Notes: generated by a model not told the origin, from the letters alone. A stretch of 64,000 nt of DNA from Cynocephalus volans (GCF_027409185.1 NC_084461.1:147311001-147375000); one strand, 5' to 3'; positions 49,535 to 61,371 are shown, counted from the first letter of the stretch. Numbers and translations are program-made.

Positions 49535-50774
49535 ATTTAAAAAGCACCTATGGAGGCCAATCAAAACATTTCTCTAAGTATGACATGTGTGTCTTAAAAA
49601 TCTGTAGCTGACTCCAGATGGGACCTACTCATTTGGAGACTGAGACTCAAGAAAAGAATTAAATGTTTTTATTATTTTTCTCTCAGAGATCTACTTGACT
49701 TCTACATAAATCTTTTACCTCCCCAACAACCTCACTGTTCCAGTGTGGTTATGAATAGGCAAGATAATTTGTTACATCCTACCCTTAGATTAATTGATTT
49801 CTATTCAATTGGCATTTTACAGAACAATTTTTCTAGCTTTGTATACAGAAATAACTGAAAAATTTTATACACAGAATGCCTTGTTACAATAACTTTATTA
49901 AATAGTACATTAAATAATTAAACATAAAATCAAAAATACTCATACTTGAGGGATCAAGGAAATGCTTTCTTAAAATCATTTTTGTCCTAGAAACACATAT
50001 CTGAGACATTTATATTAATAAAGATCACTAGACATACATCCTTACCAAAATATGGTATGTCCTACAGTACAATCCAGAAATAGATGAAATTATTGCAGAA
50101 TGTATTTCTCAGTTGTATATATATACACATGTGTGCATATACCAAATTATGTACTACTTCTTGGGGGAAATTAGCAAATGGGTAAATTAATGGGTTCATT
50201 TTAATATAAAAAGAAAAATCATCATTCAAAAATTTTAACTAGGTAGTACAATTTAAAAATAAATAATCATGTTTCTGCCAACCAAAAATACTTGCATATT
50301 AAAAAAATGAAATTTGAATTAAAGCAGTAAAAAAAAAGTACAAATAATATCAACTAGTAAGTTGAGAGCTCCTTTCTGATCGACTCTGGTAATAATTAGC
50401 CATGTGGGTAGCAATGGCTTTCAAACACAGTGTTTGAATAAGATCATCTTGATGGTTTATTCCAGTTCTTAGTTCTGTGATTTCATGAGGTATCTTTCCC
50501 ACTCTAATAACATTTCTATGAGTTCTTAAGACCTTTTGCCAGATCTTCCTCTATTTCTCCTACAATTGACTTCATCCTTAGAATGGTTTGATTTCATAAG
50601 AGTATGTAAAAAACGTTTAGGAAATTCTTTATTTAAGAGTTATTGTTCAGAGACAAGCCGAGACTTGCCTTAGAGGTGTTCTTTAATTTGTAAAAGAAAA
50701 CACAGATGACTTTTAAAAGCTACTCATCTCTAAAAGTTACAAATCTGATTACATTAATGCCTCTCTTTATCTCA
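49535..50774. other. No gene or repeat recognised; AT-rich
   Basis: Nothing beyond a short TATATATACACATG stretch at about 50117-50140. Confidence 0.5.
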
Positions 50775-51221
50775 TTTATTCATGCAGCAAATATTTATTG
50801 AATGTCTACTATATTCTAAACACTATGCTAGATTCTGTTGGACAAATATAGATCTGGAGCCTTATGAATAAAATAGATTTGGACCCTAATGAAATTTACA
50901 GTCTAGTGAAACAGACAGATATTAAACACACAGTCATACTAATAATAGGGAAAATGGTATGAAAAGAAATATATATTGTTAAAGGCACATAATATAGTCT
51001 TGACTTAGTGATGTAAATTAGGCTTTGCTGACAACTGAGCAGACATAAAAGATGAGTATGTTGTGGTGGAAAGGAATAGCAGTCTCGACTACAGAAGCAG
51101 CATGTATATATCTATGCATAGCATGTGTATCACCCCTCTGGCAGGAGGAAGCATAACAGGTATGGAAAACTAAAAGAAAGCAAGTAGAATTGAGCAGAGA
51201 GAACAGGGGAGAGAAAGCATG
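50775..51221 (-). mobile_element. L2 fragment, interrupted by the MST-like LTR
   Basis: It opens with the reversed L2 3' end (CAGCAAATATTTATTGAATG, ACACTATGCTAGATTCTG). It continues through ACAGTCTAGTGAAACAGACA and a GAACTGAAAGAAGG-type block near 51160, up to the LTR insertion point. Confidence 0.6.
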
Positions 51222-51631
51222 TGTTTTAGTCCATTTTGTGTTGCTATAATAGAAATACCTGAGACTAGGTAATTTATAAAGGAAAGAGGTTTATTTTGCT
51301 TATGATTCTGGGACAGCTGCATCTGGCACGGGCCTCAGGCTGCTTGTACTCATGGCAGAAAGTGGCAGGCAGCCGGCAGGTACAGGCAGATCACATGGTG
51401 GGAGAGAAAGCAAGAGAGAGAGAGAGAAGGTGCCAGGGTCTTTTTAAGCAAGGAGTTCTCACAGGGACTAATCGAGTGAGAACTCACTCATTAATCCCCC
51501 TCCCCCAGGGAGAGCATTAATCCATTCATGAGGGATCTGCCCCCATGACTCAATCAGTTTCCAACACTGCCACATTGGGGATCAAATTTCCACATGAGTT
51601 TTGGAGGAGACAACACATCCAAACTCCATCA
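51222..51631 (-). mobile_element. MaLR (MST/THE1-like) solo LTR with 5-bp TSD
   Basis: This 410-bp LTR reads TGTTTTAGTCC to CTCCATCA on the + strand, and its sense strand is minus. Perfect GCATG target duplications flank it at 51217-51221 and 51632-51636. The sense strand carries the MST/THE1 layout: a TGATGGAGTTTGGATGTG start, GATTGAGTCATGGGGGC, a CT-rich stretch, AATAAACCTCTTTCC, and the terminal GGTATTTCTATTATAGCAA-like segment. No internal sequence is present. It inserted into an older L2 that is visible to its left. Confidence 0.85.
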
Positions 51632-51869
51632 GCATGGTTGGGAATAGTACATTCCTCCGACTATATTTAAGGTATTGGAGATGTTGTGATCATTTAGAGA
51701 GACTGTACAGAGAGAAAATAAATGTGTCCCCAGAATTGCCCTAAGACACGCCAGTGTCTAAAGTTTGGGTTGAAGAGGCTAATACTGCAAATAATAAGGA
51801 GCAACCAAACAAAGAAAATCAAACCATAAAAAATGTAACATTCAAGAGAATATAAAATCCAGGGGAAAA

Positions 51870-52441
51870 CAATAGTCCCCTCTTATTCGTGGGGAATATG
51901 TTTCATGACCCCCAGTGGATTCCTGAAACCATGGACAGTACCAAATCCTATGTATACTATGCACAAATTTCTTTTTCCTTGTTTGAAATTTCACAGGTAG
52001 AAGATTCATTCTTACCATAGATCTTAGCAATCTCAGCATACAATTTTTTTTTTCTTTACTTAACAAGCTAAGAACATTCACCTTTTCTCCTAAAGGAAGC
52101 ACTTTTGCCAGCATTACTACTCTTGAACTCTGGGGCCATTTTGAAGTAAAATCACGGTTACTTAAACATAAGCACTGCTATACCACAGTCGATCTGATAA
52201 GTGAGATAGCTACTAAGTGACCAACGGGTAGGGACTGTTTGATGTGGTAGACAAAGAGATGGTTCACGTTTCAGGTGGGACAGAGCAGGACAAAGCAAGA
52301 TTTCATCATGATAGAATGACATGCAACTTAAAATTTACAAATTATTTCTGGAATTTTTTATTTAATATTTTTGTACAGTGGTTAAGCATGCATAACTGAA
52401 ACTGTGGAAGGCAAAACTGCAGATAAGGAGGCCTCTGTATA
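51870..52441 (-). mobile_element. Tigger1-like (TcMar) transposon, internally deleted
   Basis: It starts CAATAGTCCCCTCTTATTCG and ends with the partner terminus GATAAGGAGGCCTCTGTAT. The minus strand retains the usual order: GGAATTCCAG-like terminus, GATCGACTGTGGTATAGCAG, and a decayed transposase N-terminus (MAPEFKSSNAGK then SFRRKGE) near 52142-52075, broken soon after. No intact transposase is present. Confidence 0.75.
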
Positions 52442-52716
52442 GTGTTTCTAGAAGGAGAAATTGATCAAAGGTGCTGTATACTGTTGATGCAACAAGAATA
52501 GGACTGAAATAACAGAAAACTGGAAATTTTCAGTGTTTCTAGTGAGATAATAGTTTGGTCCAGAATAGAGGCAGAAGCCATACTAGAATGAATTGGGGGA
52601 AAAGTGAGGAGTGAATAAATGGAGGCAGAAAATGTAGACAGTTCTCCCTAGAAATTGGTTGTAGCTAGAAACACTTGATTGGTCAAATAATGTGAGTGAC
52701 TTCACTGTGTATTTAT

Positions 52717-52752
52717 AAACAAACAAACAAACAAATAAATAAATAAATAAAT
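52717..52752 (+). repeat. (AAAC)n(AAAT)n simple repeat
   Basis: AAAC units change to AAAT units directly beside the MLT1 LTR at 52760. Confidence 0.95.
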
Positions 52753-52759
52753 GCTGGAG

Positions 52760-53117
52760 TGTCTTAGTCTGTTCAGGCTGCTGTAAAAAAAAAATACCAT
52801 AAACTGAGTGGCTAATAACAATAATTTTTTTTCTTACTCTTCTGGAAGCTGGGATGTCTAAGATCAAGGCAACAGCACATTTGCTACCTAGTGACAGCCT
52901 GCTTTCTCAAAGATGGCACCTTCTCACTGTGTCCTCACATAGTAGAAGAGTAAAGAAGCTCCCCTGGGCCTCTTTAAAGGACACTAATCCAATTTATGAG
53001 AACTCTGTTCTCATGGCGTAATTACTCCCTAAATGCCCCACCTCTTAATACTATTGCATTGGGGATTATGTTTCAATATATGAATTTGGAGGGGACACAC
53101 ACATTCAGACCACTGCA
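52760..53117 (-). mobile_element. MLT1-type MaLR LTR (MLT1A-C group)
   Basis: The + strand reads TGTCTTAGTCTGTTCAGGCT, then GCTGGGATGTCTAAGATCAAG, CACTGTGTCCTCACATAG, TAATACTATTGCATTGGGG and ACATTCAGACCACTGCA. This is the familiar antisense order of MLT1. The flanks TGGAG and TCCAG give only a partial 5-bp match. Confidence 0.75.
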
Positions 53118-53655
53118 TCCAGCAACTCTATACCCAAAAGAATTGAAAACTTTTACTCAAGTAAATATATGTACATGCATGTTGATAGCAGCACTAGTCA
53201 CAATAGCCAAAAGGTGGAAGCATGTCAAATGTCCATAAAGGGATGAATAGATAAACAAATGTTGGTATATAAATACAACGGAATATTTTTCTGCCATGAA
53301 AAGGAATGAAGTACTGACATGTTACAATATGAATGAATCTCTGAAACATTATGCTAAGTAAAAGAAGCTGAACACAAAATGTTACACACTGTGGGATCGT
53401 TTTCTACATTAAATATTCAATAGACATAAACGTGAAGAGACAGAACACAAATTGAGGATTTCCAGGGGATGTAGAAAGGAAAATGAGGAACAATTGCATA
53501 ATGGGTGTAGGGTTTCCTTTTGGGAAAATGTTTTGGAACTAGATAGAGGTGATGCTTGTGCAACAGTGTGAATGCACTAAATGCCACTGAATTATTATGG
53601 TTAATTTTATATTGTGAATTTCACCTAAATTTTAAAATATTTAAAAATCAAATGA
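53118..53655 (+). mobile_element. L1M 3' end
   Basis: In sense order: CCAGCAACTCTATACCCAAA, GATAGCAGCACTAGTCACAA, GAATATTTTTCTGCCATGAA, GAAACATTATGCTAAGTAAA, GTTTTGGAACTAGATAGAGG and CACTGAATTATTATGG. These are the familiar milestones of L1M ORF2 end and 3'UTR. It abuts the MLT1 LTR at 53117. Confidence 0.8.
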
Positions 53656-54205
53656 TGAAGCATTTTTTGGTAAGAATTCTTTCTTTCTCAATTGACATGT
53701 ATTAATGGTACATTTTTATGGGGAACAGAGTCATATTTCAATCCATGTATACAATGTGTGATGATCAAATCAGGATAATTAGCATATTTTTCATCACAAA
53801 ATAAGATATTATTTAGAGGGCGATATTGGATATGCAAAAAAGAGAAAAGATATAAAAATATTATATTCTTGAGAAAGCAGGAGGAAGCAGGAAGGAAAGT
53901 ATAGAAGGAAGGAGCCAATTTATCAGAAAGGAAGCAACAAAGATAGGATCAGTGTAGGAAAAGGTAAATTTGTAGATTTGGTAGTGGGAAAACCAAAATA
54001 TTTTATTTTTGAAGTTATCTATTTCTTTTCCAAATCTGTTTTAGTCTAGACATTAAATGAAATTTAAATTTTCCCAAACTACATAAATGTAAGGGACATA
54101 CATATCTGAATATTCTCTTTCGCAAATTTGCCAGCAAGGTGTATACACTTAACAACAAGTATACCTCTTTTTCTCATTTCACATTCTTGAGTCTTCCAGC
54201 AGTTC

Positions 54206-54440
54206 AGAGCTATTAACTACTGTCTGGGTTCAGGTCCTCGCTTTGCCACTAGCTGTGTCAGTTTGAGCAAGCAACTTAACATCGTGTTGCCTGAGTTTCC
54301 TTCTCTGTAAAATAGATATGATAACAGTATCTACCTCATAGAGTTACTTTGAAGAATAAATGAAATAATGCCTGTAGAGGTTTTAGGACAATGCCTGGCA
54401 TATAGTAAATGCTCCATAAAATTAGATATTGTTATTATTA
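54206..54440 (+). mobile_element. MIR SINE, nearly complete
   Basis: It contains the tRNA-derived B-box region (CTGGGTTCAGGTCC), the core CTAGCTGTGTCAGTTTGAGC, CTTCTCTGTAAAATAGATAT, a CTACCTCATAGAGTTACTTTG block, and the 3' end CAATGCCTGGCATATAGTAA. The order and spacing match MIR. Confidence 0.85.
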
Positions 54441-54825
54441 ATCTGTCATAGATGAATGCAGTGTTATTAACTCACCATACTTAAAATCTGTGCTAACATA
54501 ATTTTCTCTAAAGGTGCTTCCTTTGACGAGTATTTTCTGCTTTTCTGTTCAGTGCTCATAGAGAATCAATCAGATAGGACACACCTTTGGTTTGTCTTTT
54601 GTCTCAGACGTATGGAAAGCTTGTTGTCTAAATGGAGATCTATCTCAGCCTTTGGACCCATTGGTGTTATCTGAAACCCGCTAAACTAACAACCAAACAT
54701 AAATAGAGTCTAAAGCTATTACAAGATGCCACATGTTAGTATTAGTACGCTGATATTCTCTATGGGTCACTAAACACTTAAAATAGTACAATTAAAAAAT
54801 GAGTGTTATTTTAATGATTTAAAAA

Positions 54826-55113
54826 CAGAATTATAGAGAGATAAGAAGAATAAGATCTAGTGTTCTATACTAATAGGGGGAGATTATAGTCAACAACAAG
54901 TTACTGTATTATAACTTCTAGTAGCTGGATGAGAGGATGTCGAATGTTTCCAACACAAAGAAGTGACAAATGGTTGAGGTGATGGATATGCTAAATACCC
55001 TGACATGATCACTGCACACTATATAAATATACTCAAATATTACTTTGTACTCTATTAAATGTATGCAATTATCATGGGTCAATTAAGAAAAAAATAAATT
55101 AAAAATAAAAAAA
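54826..55113 (+). mobile_element. L1 3'UTR end with A-rich tail
   Basis: It includes AGATTATAGTCAACAACAAG, TTGAGGTGATGGATATGCTA, ACTGCACACTATATAAATAT and TCATGGGTCAATTAAGAAA. It closes with an A-rich tail at 55085-55113. This matches the 3' end of L1MA/L1P-type elements in sense orientation. Confidence 0.7.
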
Positions 55114-55214
55114 AACATAATTTCTATGTGTTTGGCATTTTCTGTCATTATCAACAAAAATAGATTTTTTTTTTTTCCCTAGTAAACTTCAGGTAAATTT
55201 AGAGGCATCTTGGT

Positions 55215-56349
55215 TTTTTGTTTGAATTTTAATTTAATTAATTTATTTTTATTTTTTATTTTAATTTATCAATATACAATGTAGTTGATTTTCATGTCCC
55301 TTTACTACTTCCTCTTTCCCCCTCCCCCTCATCAACATCATATCTTGTCTTAACAAGTTCAAGGAATTGTTGTGATTGTTGTGTCTTCTTCACCGTCCCC
55401 CCCCCATTTGTTTGTATATTTATTTAGTTAGTTATTTTTAGCTCCTACAAATAAGTGAGAATGTGTGGTATTTCTCTTTCTGTGCCTGACTTGTGTCACT
55501 TAGTATAATTTTTTCTAAGTCCATCCATGTTGCTGTGAATGGTAGTATTTCATTTTTTTTTTTATAGTAGAGTAGAATTCCATTGTGTAGGTATACCACA
55601 GTTTCCTTATCCACTCACCTGATGATGGACGTTTGGGCTGGTTCCAACTCTTGGCTATTGTAAAAACTGCTGCAATAAACACTGGAGTACAGGTATCCCT
55701 TCAACATGATGATTTCCATTCCTCTGGTATATTCCCCAAACAATAAAACTCCTTAAAGAAAACATAGGGGAAACACTCCAGGAAGTAGGATTGGGTACAG
55801 ACTTCATGAATATAACCCCAGAAGCACAAGCAACCAAAGGAAAAATAAACAAATGGGATTATATCAAACTAAAAAGCTTCTGCACAGCAAAAGAAACAAC
55901 AGAGTGAAAAGACAACCAACAGACTGGGAGAAAATATTTGCAAAATATACATCTGACAAAGGATTAATATCCAGAATATATAAGGAATTCAAACAACTTT
56001 ACTGCAAAAAAGCAAGCAACCCAATTAAAAAATGGGCAAAGGAGCTGAACAGGCATTTCTCAAAGGAAGACATACAAATGGCCAACAGACAAATGACAAA
56101 ATGCTCAACATCACTCAGCATCCAGGAAATGCAAATCAAAACCACACGAGATACCATCTCACCCCAGTTAGGATGGCTAATATCCAAAAGACTGAGAATA
56201 ATAAATGCTGGTGAGGTTGTGGAGAAAAAGGAACCCTCCTGCACTGTTGGTGGGACTGCAAAATGGTGCAGCCTTTATGGAAAATGGTATGGAGGTTCTT
56301 CAAACAATTATAGATAGATCTACCACATGACCCAGCAATTCCACTTTTG
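55215..56349 (-). mobile_element. L1 with 5' inversion (twin priming)
   Basis: From 55215 to 55736 the sequence is antisense L1: tail, 3'UTR with a pyrimidine tract near 55315, and ORF2 C-terminus. From about 55737 to 56349 it is sense L1 ORF2, which lies immediately 5' of that segment in a normal element. The sense part ends CAGCAATTCCACTTTTG, and the antisense part begins, on its own strand, GGGGAATATACC. The two rejoin in the ORF2 consensus with only a 2-3 G overlap. A TTGAATTTTAA / TAGAATTTTTAA pair (55222 and 56351) may be the TSD. ORF2 is broken by frameshifts. Confidence 0.85.
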
Positions 56350-56560
56350 TTAGAATTTTTAAAAGCCTGTTACTAGTTTGGTTTCCTTGGGATAAGAAAA
56401 TTCACCTAGATAAGTAGATTAATCTAACAAGGAAGAAAAGATTGAGAGAGGATCTATTGGGTAAACTGGGAATTATTCTTTCAAATTCTACATTGGTCTT
56501 TGATAAGTAAAATGCTAAAAGATACCATCGGAAAAAATATTGAAATTGCAGTAGAACATG

Positions 56561-56646
56561 TACGAGGGTATTTCAAAATGTTAATGGAAAGATTTATATT
56601 ATCTTTTAATTCTGTTTTTCCATAAACTTTTGCAAGTATTTTTGTA
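56561..56646. mobile_element. Small mariner-like MITE
   Basis: An 86-bp imperfect palindrome bounded by TA dinucleotides. The left arm AGGGTATTTCAAAATGTTAA mirrors the right arm TTCCATAAACTTTTGCAAGT with a 20-odd-base loop. It resembles the roughly 80-bp mariner-derived elements that begin AGGGTACTTCAAAA in several mammals. Confidence 0.55.
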
Positions 56647-56748
56647 ATTGCATCCACTTCTCTTTTAGCCAGGAAGGAGAATCCTAATATTATAATTATT
56701 TTTCAGCATAGTTTCATAATATGAATGTGTTTTATCCTTAAGAGACCT

Positions 56749-56911
56749 ATAGTATCGTGGTTAAGAACATAAAGTCTGGAGAGGGACTATCTGGGTTCAT
56801 CCTGGATTCAAGTTCCAGCTCATGAAACTTCGTCATGGGGTTGTTGTGAGGGTTAAATGAATTAATACATACAATTATTTGTAACATCTAGTAAATATTC
56901 AGTTATTATTA
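56749..56911 (+). mobile_element. MIR SINE with internal deletion
   Basis: The head AGTATCGTGGTTAAGAACAT and CTATCTGGGTTCATCC are followed, after loss of the centre, by GGGGTTGTTGTGAGGGTTAA and ACATCTAGTAAATATTCAG. Confidence 0.75.
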
Positions 56912-57103
56912 TCTGTCATGTTATATCATTTGTTTCTTTGAAAAATATTTTCTAACCAGGAAATATTGCATGTTTAAAGAGCAAATGTAGAGGTTGATGA
57001 ATAAGGTTTGACTTTGAAAAGTAAAATGAAACACATGACCATGCAAAATCTTTCTCAGCTTAGAGCTATTGAGGAAACCAGGTGAGTTTGTATATTCTGG
57101 GTT

Positions 57104-57144
57104 TCTATATTATAACTCATATAATCTATATTATAACTCATATA
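57104..57144 (+). repeat. 20-bp direct duplication, period 21
   Basis: TCTATATTATAACTCATATA occurs at 57104-57123 and 57125-57144. Confidence 0.95.
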
Positions 57145-57367
57145 TCCATAATTCCATTTTGAGATTTGTTTTAAAGTAGATGAAAATGTAAATTCTTTCA
57201 TCTTTTTTGGTATATTGGACTTCAACTGCCTTGTTAATCAGTGGAATATAATAAATCTAAGCTGATTGTTTTTTAAAAAAACCTAAATTAATTCTAATTG
57301 CCACCATTATTTTCTTATTTACTTAGAAACTGGAATTTTACTTAGCATACAAAATTGTTTTTTTATA

Positions 57368-57780
57368 AGTTAACATTTGATTTAGCAATCTTACTGTAAG
57401 AAATTTGCCAATATGCACAAAAAAAGTCCATATTTACACACATATACATGCACACTCACAGAATGTTCAATGTAGCTTTTTTAATAGCAAATACTGGAAA
57501 TGACTTAAATGTTCATCAATAGATATTAGTTAAATCAATTCTAGTACCTCTGTCCAACAGAAAACTACTTAGCTGGTAAAATAAATGTGATAGACCTTAA
57601 TGTATTAATATAAAACTTGTTACAAGGTATACTATTTTTAAAAATACAAGATTCAGGGATGCCTATAGAATGAACCACTAGGTTACACACAGGAAGTAAT
57701 TTGAAAAATAAGATTGAAGGGGATTTCACCTTATGTACAGTCCCTTTTGATACTGCTGGTAATTTCTAATGTCAACAGTA
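57368..57780 (+). mobile_element. L1M fragment
   Basis: The blocks GATTTAGCAATCTTACTGTA, TTTAATAGCAAATACTGGAA, AAATGTTCATCAATAGATA, a CAGAAAACTACTTAGCTGG-type stretch, and TACAAGGTATACTATTTTTA follow the order of an old L1M ORF2 end. The sequence is strongly diverged. Confidence 0.6.
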
Positions 57781-57974
57781 TCTGGTTGATACCATCATGA
57801 GCCATTTATTTTTCTTATTCTTATTTCTCTGTATTTAAAAATAGTAACAAATTCTATATAAATGTAACATACCCTCTTGAACATCTTGAAAAAAAAATAC
57901 ATCTTAGTTCATCTGTATTAATTTTTTACTTTTAATTTCCATTTTTCATCTATAATAATTATGATTATTAATTT

Positions 57975-58080
57975 ATATTCTCCTTTTAACGGTAAACTCT
58001 TCAGAGCTCTGAGAATTTAGCATAGTAACTGATATAAATGGTAGATGTTTAATAAATGTTTTTTGGTTAAATGATCCAAA
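57975..58080 (+). mobile_element. L2 3'-end fragment
   Basis: GTAAACTCTTCAGAGCTCTG and TTTAATAAATGTTTTTTGG follow the sense 3' end of L2 (stop-and-AATAAATG-type ending). Short and old. Confidence 0.4.
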
Positions 58081-58089
58081 GTAATACAC

Positions 58090-58496
58090 TGTTTTAGTCC
58101 GTTTTGTGTTGCTATAACAGAATTACCTGAGACTGGGTAATTTATAAGGAAAAGAGGTTTATTTAGCTTACAATTCTGGGACAGCTGCATCTGGCACAGG
58201 CCTCAGGCTGCTTCTACTCATGGTGGAAAGTGGCAGGGAGCCGGTGGGTACAAACAGATCACATGGTGAGAGGAAGCAAGAGAGAGAGAGAAGGTGCCAG
58301 GGTCTTTTTAAGCAATGAGCTCTCGTGGGAACTAATAGAGCGAGAACTCACTCATTAATCCCCCCACCCCCAGGGAGAGCATTAATCCATTCACGAGGGA
58401 TCCGCCCCCATGACTCAATCAGTTTCCAACACTGCCACACTGGAGATCAAATTTCCACATGAGTTTTGGAGGGGACAACACATCCAAACTCCATCA
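58090..58496 (-). mobile_element. MaLR (MST/THE1-like) solo LTR with 5-bp TSD, same subfamily as the copy at 51.2 kb
   Basis: This 407-bp LTR is collinear with and very similar to the one at 51222-51631. It has perfect TACAC duplications at 58085-58089 and 58497-58501. Because its TSD differs from that of the other copy, the two are independent insertions and not the ends of one provirus. It sits at the head of a MIR that continues from 58502. Confidence 0.85.
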
Positions 58497-58501
58497 TACA
58501 C

Positions 58502-58730
58502 TGTAAGAGCATAAGCTTTGAAATAAAATAGATATGGATTTAAATTGTGATTTTTGCAGTATCTGGCTGATTATCATTGGCATATTGTTTGACTTTATTG
58601 AATTTTTAGGAAAATAAAATTGAAATAACACTAATTCCTATCTTACAGAACTTTAGTAATGACTACATGATACAACATTTTCAAAGAGCATGCCCCTGTG
58701 ATTGTCACACAGTGTCTTCAATAAAATTAA
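58502..58730 (+). mobile_element. Diverged MIR
   Basis: AAGAGCATAAGCTTTGAAAT, TATCTGGCTGATTATCATTG and a TCAATAAAATTAAG end follow MIR order. The MST-like LTR inserted at its left edge. Confidence 0.5.
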
Positions 58731-60349
58731 GATCTCTTTATGATTTCTCTTTTTTCTTCTCGTTATTTAATAGTCCTCAGTAAGCTGCCATGTCCTCCTT
58801 GCAAAAATTTTAAAATATTTATTTTTTATGTCCAAGTAAGTTCCTATTGGATTGGGAAAAAAGTAAAAAAACCTCAAAGGTAAATTGACAAAATGTGGAA
58901 TCTTCCCTTCCAGCCACAGCCAGTAGGGAATTGGCCGAAAGAAATTAATTTTTAAATGTTATTTATTTCATTAAACATTTTTATCACTTATTATGGATAT
59001 AAATATATACTTAAACATAAAAATATGGCATAAAACTTTGCTTTCAAAAGAGATCTAAAAAGTGGCAGACAGTATAAGTAACTTGAGAGACCAGCGCAAA
59101 AAGCTTTATGTAGGATAATATGTAATCCAGTTACAGAGATGCAAGTCATCACTGTATATTAGTCTGAAAGAATTATAGTCATTTCACTGCTACCATATCA
59201 TTTACTACTTTGGATTCCCCAAGGTGAAGGGTTAGGGAACTGCCCTTCCAGAGATTTTTGTTGTTGTTATTCTTGAAGGTAATTGTCAGTTGATTTTTGT
59301 TTCATTTTATTTAAAATTTTTGTGCATTTGTTTTTAAGTTAGGTTCCAGAATTTAAACATTAGCCACCAGCTAAGAGCTTTTTTAAAAATATAGAATTAA
59401 ATTATGTATTTTGATTAATAGGCTTTTGGCAATATTACCGTTGCCCAGTGGACTAATCACAAAACCACAAGCAGTAGGAAAGATAAGAAAATGCAGTAAC
59501 TCATATATTTGCAATGTTGACATTTGGCATCCAGCTCCAAAGTGGATGTTTACACAGTGTCTGCCTTTAATATCCTTTTCCAATAGGTTATATATTATTT
59601 TTGACTTAAATATTTCATACTATATACAGTACACTAAGCAAACAGCTGTTAACCTATGCATAATTAAACATATTTCATGAGGCGTTTTAGATATTGTAAA
59701 CATTTCCGTTCACTCATTTGCAGAGAATAGTGCCACTGCTTGATATTGGATTCGCGGAGGTCATCCAATCATAATATAGTTCAATGAAATCTGAAGACTG
59801 GTTGGAAAAGTCTTAACCATGACTACTTGCTATCTACTGAAATATATTGGGAAGCACAGATTGAATCATCATGAAATTTTCACACTTGGTGGAACTGCAT
59901 TTGTTAACAGTCACGGAGGGTGATGTTTGGCATTTTAAACTCCACCACAGTATTAAACTCATTATCATGTGAACTGATAAGATCTACTACAGGATTTTTT
60001 AAAAAATGGGTCATTGTTTGTAATTTTTATTAAAGTCGTCCAGTGTTGATTTTTTAATTCAATAGTCCACTTCCTCTTTTTAGGAGTGCGTTCTATGAAA
60101 TCACAATTAGTTTTAATCATTATTATTTCTAATATCAGATCATGTGATGCCTGTATGCCTCAGGTTGTCTTCATGCAAGGTCATAGTTTGTAGCTGAAAT
60201 GGAGCCAACAGAATAGAGAAACATTTTTTAGGCAGTTGTGGTCTAATAGGCCCAAAGGTTGGGAATCGACTTCAAAAATCACAAAGACCTAAGTGAAAAT
60301 TCTTCTTCCACTATCTCTGAGCTAACAGGCTTTGGGAATAGTAATTTAT
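58731..60349. other. No gene or repeat recognised; AT-rich
   Basis: Two overlapping opposite-strand frames at 59383-59680 are unsupported. No repeat is recognised. Confidence 0.5.
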
Positions 60350-60815
60350 TATTTATTCATTCAGTTGGTCAGTCAATACCATTTGCACAGTGGCAGCTTT
60401 GAGCCTAGCACTGTTGTAAGCACTGGGGAAATAGCAATGGACTATGAATTGCCTTTGCTCAGAGAGGGCACAAACGAGTGATATAATGGACAGGGATACA
60501 TAAATATTAAGTACAGCCAGTCTCCAAAGGGAGGACCTAATTATGTGGGGTTAGATGAGACGTGTCTAATAGAACTGATGTCAGAGCTGAAGCCAGAGAA
60601 TGAATAGCCACATTTGGGAGTGGAGATGATTCAGGGGACCAAGCCTGCAAACGTGGAACAGCATATGGGGAATCCCAGACTGGCTTGTTTGTTTGAGGGA
60701 CTGAAATGAAGCCTAGTTGGTCTAGATGGTGAGAGACAGGTCTGGAGAGGGCAATTTTGGCCAGATCCTGAAAGGCCTTGAAAGGGAAGTCAGAATTTTG
60801 GATTTTTTTTTTTTC
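60350..60815 (-). mobile_element. L2 fragment
   Basis: The antisense L2 order is clear: TTCATTCAGTTGGTCAGTC, AAGCACTGGGGAAATAGCAA, ATGTCAGAGCTGAAGCC, GGCCAGATCCTGAAAGGCC and GTCAGAATTTTGGATTTT, ending at a T10 run. Confidence 0.65.
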
Positions 60816-61198
60816 CTAAGAGTATTGCTTAACATTTTTAAATGCCAATTCTTTCAGCTAAGTTAAAATAATACTGTCTATCTCATAAGGATTTTTAAAA
60901 GATTATATGATATACTTATATACGATTTGTTTAGAAACAATGATGCATTATAACCATTTTATGACAATAGCTATTCATTTTGTTGATTCTGTTGTTGTTA
61001 GCATTCTCATTAAGAAAGCAGATTAGGGGGCAGAATAAGGTTCAGGAGGGTTTCAGGGCTGGTGGGTCAGAGCTCATTCGGAGCCTATTTGCTGGCAAAC
61101 AGTAGCAATGCTGGACAACTTCTAGGGGATGTTATCAACTTCAGGAGGAAAGTGAGAAGCAATCAGGTAACTTTGCCCTAAACAGGTAGGGCTTAGAC

Positions 61199-61371
61199 CA
61201 GTGGTTCTCAACCAGGGGCAATTTTACTTCCAGAGAAGACTTTAATGCTTGTCACAACTCGGGGGGGAAGGTGTGGTCAATAGAGACCAAGAATGCTGCT
61301 AACATCTGTATTGTACAGGACAACAACTAACAACAAAGAATTGTCAATAGTGCTGAATTTGGGAACCTCTT
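61199..61371 (+). mobile_element. MER20 (hAT-Charlie)
   Basis: CAGTGGTTCTCAACCAGGGG opens the element. TTGTCACAACTCGGGGGG, GAATGCTGCTAACATCTG and CAACAAAGAATTGTCAATAG follow in MER20 order. GCTTAGAC (61191-61198) and CCTTAGAG (61372-61379) form a decayed 8-bp TSD. Confidence 0.85.

Noticed and set aside
55853..56317. 154-aa frame as an independent protein
   Set aside because: It is a frameshifted piece of L1 ORF2 in the inverted arm of a twin-primed L1.
51222..58496. The two similar LTRs as the ends of a single provirus
   Set aside because: Each has its own perfect 5-bp duplication (GCATG and TACAC), and the sequence between holds unrelated MLT1, L1, MIR and Tigger elements.
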